Below, piece by piece: positions 6,542 through 10,551 of a stretch of 10,551 bases of DNA. The notes under the pieces were generated by a model, which did no database searches, had not been told where the DNA came from, and worked only from the letters and a program-made list of their open reading frames with translations. Position 1 is the first letter of the stretch; each line of letters opens with the position of its first letter. The position numbers were made by a program, and so were the translations under genes. The DNA is from Anaerolineae bacterium (GTDB lineage: Bacteria > Chloroflexota > Anaerolineae > B4-G1 > SLSP01), in assembly GCA_018055515.1 (NCBI GenBank), contig JAGPHL010000091.1, positions 1-10,551 of the forward strand. Reading direction: 5' to 3'.

Positions 6542-6553
6542 TTTGAATTCAAA
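6542..6553. promoter_or_regulatory. AT-rich 12-bp palindrome upstream of yebC
   Basis: TTTGAATTCAAA is a perfect palindrome in an AT-rich stretch of the fmt-yebC gap, 39 nt before the yebC ATG. The gap should hold the promoter of yebC-ruvC-ruvA, but no clean -35/-10 pair could be fixed. The palindrome could be an operator; it could equally be chance in AT-rich sequence. Confidence 0.3.
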
Positions 6554-6592
6554 TTTTGGAGCTTCACGATCTTAAAAGTTTAGGGAGGTCAG

Positions 6593-7354
6593 ATGTCTGG
6601 ACATAGCCATTGGTCAACCATTCGCCGCAAGAAGGAAGCGAATGACGCAAAGAAGGGCGCCGTCTTCACCAAGATCGCGCGCGAAATCGTCATTGCAGCC
6701 CGCGAGGGGGGCGGCGACCCCGAAGGCAACATGCGCCTGCGCATGATCCTCGACAAAGCCCGCTCGATGGGCATGCCCAAGGACAACATCGAGCGCGCCA
6801 TCAAGCGCGGCGCGGGCGAAGACAAGGACGGCGCTGAAATTCTCGAAATCACCTACGAGGGATACGGTCCCGGCGGCGTCGCCATGCTGATTGATGTGAT
6901 GACCGACAACCGCAATCGCACTGTCGCGGCGCTGCGACACGCGCTGAGCCGCCAGGGCGGCACGATCGGCGACCCCGGCTCGGTCGCCTGGCAGTTCGAA
7001 CGCCGCGGCGTGATCGGCGTCCCGGCGAGCGTGAATTTCGACAAGCTCTTCGAGGTGGCGGTCGAAGCGGGCGCCCAGGATGTCGCCATGGGCGAGGGCG
7101 AGGACAATCACGAGGTCTACACCGACCCCACCGACCTGCACGTCGTGAGCAATCAGCTCAAGGCCGCCGGGATCCCCATCGCCAGTGTGGATCTGATCAT
7201 GGCGCCCAAGAATGAAATGTCGCTGCCCGTCAAAGACGCCGTGCAGGTCCTCAAGCTCATTGATAACCTCGAGGAAATGGACGACGTGCGCCGCGTGTTC
7301 TCCAACCTTGAGGTGACAGAAGAGGCCGTGGAGGCCTTCGAGTCCTCCTTCTGA
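6593..7354 (+). CDS. yebC: YebC/TACO1-family translation or regulatory factor
   Basis: A 253-residue cytosolic protein of typical length for the family. The signature motifs are in order: MSGHSHWSTIRRKKEANDAK at the start, FTKIAREI at 25-32, MPKDNIERAIKRG at 61-73, TYEGYGPGGVA at 87-97, TDNRNRT at 104-110, and LEEMDDVRRVFSNL near the end. Members were first described as DNA-binding regulators (PmpR); later work links YebC and mitochondrial TACO1 to helping ribosomes through difficult stretches such as polyproline. The sequence alone does not show which applies here. AGGGAGG lies 4 nt before the ATG. It heads a ruv cluster, a common arrangement. Its TGA shares its A with the ATG of ruvC, so the two are probably translationally coupled. 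Confidence 0.95.
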   Translation: MSGHSHWSTIRRKKEANDAKKGAVFTKIAREIVIAAREGGGDPEGNMRLRMILDKARSMGMPKDNIERAIKRGAGEDKDGAEILEITYEGYGPGGVAMLIDVMTDNRNRTVAALRHALSRQGGTIGDPGSVAWQFERRGVIGVPASVNFDKLFEVAVEAGAQDVAMGEGEDNHEVYTDPTDLHVVSNQLKAAGIPIASVDLIMAPKNEMSLPVKDAVQVLKLIDNLEEMDDVRRVFSNLEVTEEAVEAFESSF

Positions 7355-7845
7355 TGCGCGCGCTCGGCGTGGATCCGGGAACGGCCATCACCGGCTATGC
7401 CATCGTCGAAGAGGACGGCGCGGCCTTACGGCTGGTGGCGTTGGGAGCGATCGAGACGCCCCCCAAGACGCCGCTGCCGCAGCGCCTGCAGGCCATTTAC
7501 ACGGCGTTGCGCGCGCTGATCCGCGATCACGCACCCGACGCGGCCGCGGTGGAGGAGCTCTTTTTCAGCCGCAACGTGACGACCGCCATCTCGGTGGGGC
7601 AGGCCCGCGGCGTAGTGCTGCTGGCGCTGGCCGATGCGGGCCTGCCCACCGCGGAATACACGCCGTTGCAGGTCAAACAGGCGGTGACCGGCTACGGCAG
7701 CGCCGATAAACACCAGGTGCAAGAGATGGTGCGCGTGTTGCTGGGCCTGGCGGAGACACCGCGTCCCGACGACGCCGCCGACGCCGCAGCGGTCGCGATC
7801 TGCCATCTGCATCGGGCGCGCCTGGAAAGCCTGTTGCAACCCTGA
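7354..7845 (+). CDS. ruvC: Holliday junction resolvase RuvC
   Basis: Endonuclease that cuts Holliday junctions symmetrically with RuvA and RuvB during recombinational repair. At 163 residues it is close to the usual length of about 160-175. The RNase H-like fold's acidic residues are all present: D7 in GVDPGTAITGYA, E67 in VEELFFSRN, and D140 and D143 in DDAADAAAVAICH. The VGQARGVVLLA and YTPLQVKQAVTGYG segments are also typical. The start overlaps the yebC stop (TGATG), and there is no strong ribosome binding site of its own, so expression probably depends on translation of yebC. ruvA follows after 39 nt. Confidence 0.96.
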   Translation: MRALGVDPGTAITGYAIVEEDGAALRLVALGAIETPPKTPLPQRLQAIYTALRALIRDHAPDAAAVEELFFSRNVTTAISVGQARGVVLLALADAGLPTAEYTPLQVKQAVTGYGSADKHQVQEMVRVLLGLAETPRPDDAADAAAVAICHLHRARLESLLQP

Positions 7846-7884
7846 GAAGCCCCGTCTCACGCCAGCGTTTTTAGGAGGCCCGCC

Positions 7885-8451
7885 ATGATTGCGCAACTGG
7901 AAGGCACGCTCCTCGAAGTAGCCGAAGGGCAGATCATCCTGGATGTCGGCGGCGTGGGGTTTCTGGTGAACGTCCCCCTGCGGGATACCCATCGCGCCGG
8001 CGAGCGGGTGCGGCTCTACACCCATCTCCACGTCCGCGAAAACGAGCTCGCCCTCTACGGCTTCCTGGAGCCGGAAGCCAAAATCCTCTTCGAGTTGCTA
8101 CTCGGCGTCTCCGGGGTGGGTCCCAAAGCGGCGCTGAGCATTTTGGGCACCTTCTCGCCCGACACGCTGCAGCGGGCGATCTTCAACGGACAGCCAGAAG
8201 TGCTCGCGCGCGCGCCCGGCGTCGGACGCAAGACCGCCGAGGCGGTCGTGCTGCACCTCAAGGACAAGATCGCCAAACTGGCCGGACCGACCGCCGCGGC
8301 CATCAGCGAAGACGACGCGGACGTGATCGCCGCCCTCACGGCGTTGGGATTCAGCCTCGTCGAGGCGCAACGCGCGCTGCAGCAGGTGCCACGCGAGGCC
8401 GGCCTCGCCTTCGAAGAAAAACTCCGCCAGGCGTTGGCGCTGTTGAGCTGA
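7885..8451 (+). CDS. ruvA: Holliday junction DNA helicase subunit RuvA
   Basis: Tetrameric protein that holds the four-way junction and loads the RuvB motor. It has 188 residues, within the family range. Domain I (about 1-64) is the OB-fold (MIAQLEGTLLE, GGVGFLVNV, LYGF). Domain II has two helix-hairpin-helix motifs, GVSGVGPKAAL at 74-84 and APGVGRKTAEAVVLHLKDKI at 110-129. Domain III (about 144-188) is the RuvB-binding part (VIAALTALGFSLVEAQRAL) and looks intact, so a RuvB is expected elsewhere in the genome. AGGAGG lies 6 nt before the ATG. The next gene starts 1 nt after the stop and is not ruvB. Confidence 0.96.
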   Translation: MIAQLEGTLLEVAEGQIILDVGGVGFLVNVPLRDTHRAGERVRLYTHLHVRENELALYGFLEPEAKILFELLLGVSGVGPKAALSILGTFSPDTLQRAIFNGQPEVLARAPGVGRKTAEAVVLHLKDKIAKLAGPTAAAISEDDADVIAALTALGFSLVEAQRALQQVPREAGLAFEEKLRQALALLS

Positions 8452-8452
8452 C

Positions 8453-9148
8453 ATGATCGCCCGCCCGATCCCCGCAAAAGCGCTGTGGCTGCTCCTCCTG
8501 GTCACGCTGACCGCCTGCCTGCCCCCCGCTCTCCCGCCCGTGGTGAAAATCGGCCTCGTGGCGCCCTTCGAGGGGGCGGACCGCGACGTCGGCTATGAGG
8601 CAATCTACGCCGCGCGATTGGCCGTGCGCGAAATCAATGCGGCGGGCGGCGCCGGCGGGGCGCGGTTGGAGCTCGTGGCCTACGACGACCGGGCCGACGC
8701 CGACTTTGCCGTGACTGCCGCGCGCAATCTCGCCACGGATGGGGACGTCGTCGCTGCAATCGGCCATTTCCGGCCGGAAAGCACCGCCGCCGCCTGCCCC
8801 GTCTACGCCGAAGCGGGATTGCCGTTGCTGGCGCTCGGCGCGGAGGACGAGACCTATCCCCTGCCGGAAACGCTCGACGGGACCGCCGACTGGATCGCCG
8901 CCTATCGCGCCATCGGCCCGTACACGCCTGTCCCCGGCGTTTGGGCGCTGCCGACCTACGAAGCGGTCTACACGCTGGCCGAGACCATCGCCGCAGCCGG
9001 AGCTGCCGGCGAACCAGACCGCGCCGCCGTCGCCGCAGCCCTGCCCCGCATCGCGCGGCAGGGATTCCTGGGAACGCTCCACTGGCGCGCGGGCGCAACG
9101 CCGGAGACGGCCCTCATCTTCCGCATGGAATCTTCCGCATGGAAATAG
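8453..9148 (+). CDS. Shortened periplasmic-binding-protein-like lipoprotein (branched-chain amino acid type)
   Basis: A 231-residue predicted lipoprotein: a hydrophobic segment (LWLLLLVTL) ends in the lipobox LTAC with C22 as the lipidated residue. The mature part begins like type 1 (LivK-like) substrate-binding proteins: VKIGLVAPFEG, AARLAVREINAAGG, VAAIGHFRPESTAAA and AEAGLPLLALG. It then jumps to what resembles the family's C-terminal part (WALPTYEAVYTLAETIAAAG, then ALPRIARQGFLGTLHW). Full-length relatives have about 370-400 residues, so roughly 150, most of the second lobe, are missing and ligand binding may be lost or changed. No ABC permease or ATPase gene is near. It starts 1 nt after the ruvA stop without a clear ribosome binding site, suggesting coupling. 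The last five residues arise from a 14-bp duplication. It may be a reduced functional protein or one in decay. Confidence 0.75.
   Translation: MIARPIPAKALWLLLLVTLTACLPPALPPVVKIGLVAPFEGADRDVGYEAIYAARLAVREINAAGGAGGARLELVAYDDRADADFAVTAARNLATDGDVVAAIGHFRPESTAAACPVYAEAGLPLLALGAEDETYPLPETLDGTADWIAAYRAIGPYTPVPGVWALPTYEAVYTLAETIAAAGAAGEPDRAAVAAALPRIARQGFLGTLHWRAGATPETALIFRMESSAWK
9116..9143 (+). repeat. 14-bp exact tandem duplication at the end of the lipoprotein gene
   Basis: ATCTTCCGCATGGA occurs twice in direct succession (9116-9129 and 9130-9143). As 14 is not a multiple of three, the second copy shifts the frame: the protein ends in MESSAWK at 9148, whereas with one copy it would end in MEIEAR at 9159. 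Confidence 0.9.
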
Positions 9149-9189
9149 AAGCGCGCTGACCCCGCGCCTGCGACCATCCCCCGAAGCGG

Positions 9190-10551
9190 CTAATGCATGA
9201 CGGCGTGCAGGGTCTCGCAGGCCGGGCAGCTGCCGTCACGGCGAAGGATGGCATAGCCCGCCTGCGGATCGTCGCCGCCCCACTCGGTGAAATCCACGTT
9301 GTAGACTATCATCAGCCGCACTTTGCCCGAACTTCCCGCGAGCTGCGCTGCCTGCGCCAGCCATGCCGCGTGCTGCGCGATCGTGGTGTTCGCCGCCCAG
9401 GAGAAAGCGGCGGGCAAAGTCCCGTAATCTTCGGGAGAAAGATAGCCGAGTTCGGTGAAACAGAGCGGACGTTGTCCGCCAAAGGCGTTGTAGTACGTGT
9501 TCACCATCGTCCAGAAATAGCGCGTGTAGTGCGTGGAATTGCCACGGGGGTCGCCGCTGGTCTGTGAGGGCGGCAGGATGCCCTCGTTGTAATGGACGCC
9601 CACACAGTCCATGGATGACGTCGCGCCGGCGGCCCGCATCGCCGCGAGGTAAGGGGCGTCGTCACAACCGGCGCCGGTGCAGCGACCGCCGAAGTACCCC
9701 GTCGGCGCGAGCGCGCCGGAGATGACGACGATCGCGGGATTCACGGCCTTGATGGCCCGATAAGCCGGCGCGAGCAGCTGCTGGACATAGGCCGTGGGGC
9801 TGATCTGCCCGGCGGGCCATTCACGGTCAATGTTGGCCTCGTTCCACACCTCAATGGCGTCGGGCCCGCCCTGCGCCACTTCGGTCACGAAGGAGATAAA
9901 TCCGGCGAAATCAATGCTGGCGGGATTCTTGTCCCGCCCGGTGATGCTGAGCAGCACCTTGAAGCCCGCCGCGTGTCCCTGTTGGATCAGGCCGTGAGCG
10001 GCGCTCGCGGAGGCGCCGGGGGAATACAACACCTGGAACTTGACCCAGCTCATGCCGGCGTGACGCATCTGCTCAGCGTAGGTGAGCGCATGGGCCTGGC
10101 CGCCCAACTGGAAGCCGCTGAGGATCGGCCCTGGTGTCGGAGCGGGGGTGGGAACCGGGCCCGGTTGGGCGCCGCCAGGGATGGTCAGCCGCTGCCCCAC
10201 AGAAATCAGGTTGGGGTTGGCCAGGTTGTTGGCGCTGACGATAGCGTAGACCGTGACGCCATAGCGCAGCGCGATCCGCGTCAGCGTCTCGCCGGGCGCG
10301 ACCACATGGACGACGCCGGTCGCCGGGGGCGGGGTCGGCGTCGGCGCTGGCGAGGTCGCGCCGGGGACGCTGAGCCGCTGTCCCACATAGATGAGATTGG
10401 GATTGAGGACGCCGTTGGCCTGGGCCAGGCTCTGCACGGTCACGCCGTAGCGGCGCGCGATGCTGTAAAGCGTATCGCCCCGCTGCACCACATGGATGAC
10501 ACTCTGCGCCCAAACGGCAGGGACCGTCGCCGCGATCAGCGCGAGGGTCGC
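9190..10551 (-). CDS. Secreted LysM protein with clan GH-A-like glycoside hydrolase domain, N-terminus cut by window edge
   Basis: 453 residues are visible and the start lies beyond 10551. The visible part begins with the end of a signal peptide (ATLALIAATVPAVWA, likely cut before QS). Two LysM domains follow at about 19-64 (HVVQRGDTLYSIARRYGVT ... VGQRLSVP) and 80-125 (HVVAPGETLTRIALRYGVT ... VGQRLTIP), which bind peptidoglycan or chitin-like glycans. Pro/Thr-rich linkers flank the second. From about 145 to the end is a TIM-barrel-like domain with a candidate acid/base E238 in EVWNEAN (codon 9838-9840) and a candidate nucleophile E367 in CFTELGY (codon 9451-9453), the arrangement seen in clan GH-A. 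Family and substrate cannot be set; a cell-wall or polysaccharide-acting surface enzyme is inferred. A GTG at 10491 is not the start, because the LysM fold and signal peptide continue upstream of it. The gene converges with the lipoprotein gene, with 41 nt between them and no clear terminator. Confidence 0.88.
   Translation of the reverse strand, partial: ATLALIAATVPAVWAQSVIHVVQRGDTLYSIARRYGVTVQSLAQANGVLNPNLIYVGQRLSVPGATSPAPTPTPPPATGVVHVVAPGETLTRIALRYGVTVYAIVSANNLANPNLISVGQRLTIPGGAQPGPVPTPAPTPGPILSGFQLGGQAHALTYAEQMRHAGMSWVKFQVLYSPGASASAAHGLIQQGHAAGFKVLLSITGRDKNPASIDFAGFISFVTEVAQGGPDAIEVWNEANIDREWPAGQISPTAYVQQLLAPAYRAIKAVNPAIVVISGALAPTGYFGGRCTGAGCDDAPYLAAMRAAGATSSMDCVGVHYNEGILPPSQTSGDPRGNSTHYTRYFWTMVNTYYNAFGGQRPLCFTELGYLSPEDYGTLPAAFSWAANTTIAQHAAWLAQAAQLAGSSGKVRLMIVYNVDFTEWGGDDPQAGYAILRRDGSCPACETLHAVMH

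Noticed and set aside
9149..9189. Bidirectional terminator between the convergent genes
   Set aside because: Only a 5-bp GC stem (9151-9155 with 9163-9167) could be found, without a T run on either strand.
10489..10491. GTG start codon for the LysM protein
   Set aside because: The codon lies within the first LysM motif, and a signal-peptide-like sequence continues in frame to the window edge.

Overview
The window looks like chromosomal DNA of a GC-rich bacterium, most likely Chloroflexota (Anaerolineae/Caldilineae-like). This rests on gene style, not on a marker gene: a secreted subtilase with an N-terminal prodomain, a LysM protein with Pro/Thr linkers and a glycosidase-like barrel, a serine hydroxymethyltransferase fused to GcvT, and a yebC-ruvC-ruvA cluster. 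No rRNA, tRNA, insertion sequence, CRISPR array or phage gene was seen.

Left part (1-1869, minus strand): a small two-helix membrane protein of DUF3592 type is followed downstream by a secreted S8 protease that runs off the left edge. The small gene has a good sigma70-type promoter and a strong ribosome binding site.

Divergent control region (1870-2246): two back-to-back promoters. Downstream of the rightward one the leader contains twelve consecutive 8-bp units starting with GC, and a short version of the same array lies in the leader of the leftward gene.

Centre (2247-5396): one uninterrupted frame of 1049 residues joins serine hydroxymethyltransferase (GlyA), about 170 residues that I cannot assign, and the glycine-cleavage T protein (GcvT). 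GcvT makes 5,10-methylene-THF from glycine and GlyA uses that cofactor to turn a second glycine into serine, so the fusion links consecutive folate steps. This is the most interesting object in the window.

Right-centre (5509-9148, plus strand): fmt (methionyl-tRNA formyltransferase) appears to be leaderless and ends in a hairpin terminator. Then come yebC, ruvC and ruvA, tightly packed, and 1 nt after ruvA a lipoprotein that resembles a branched-chain amino acid-type binding protein with most of one lobe missing. ruvB is not in the window. The lipoprotein's end carries a 14-bp tandem duplication that shifts the frame of its last residues.

Right end (9190-10551, minus strand, convergent): a secreted protein with two LysM domains and a clan GH-A-like glycoside hydrolase domain, cut by the right edge near its signal peptide.
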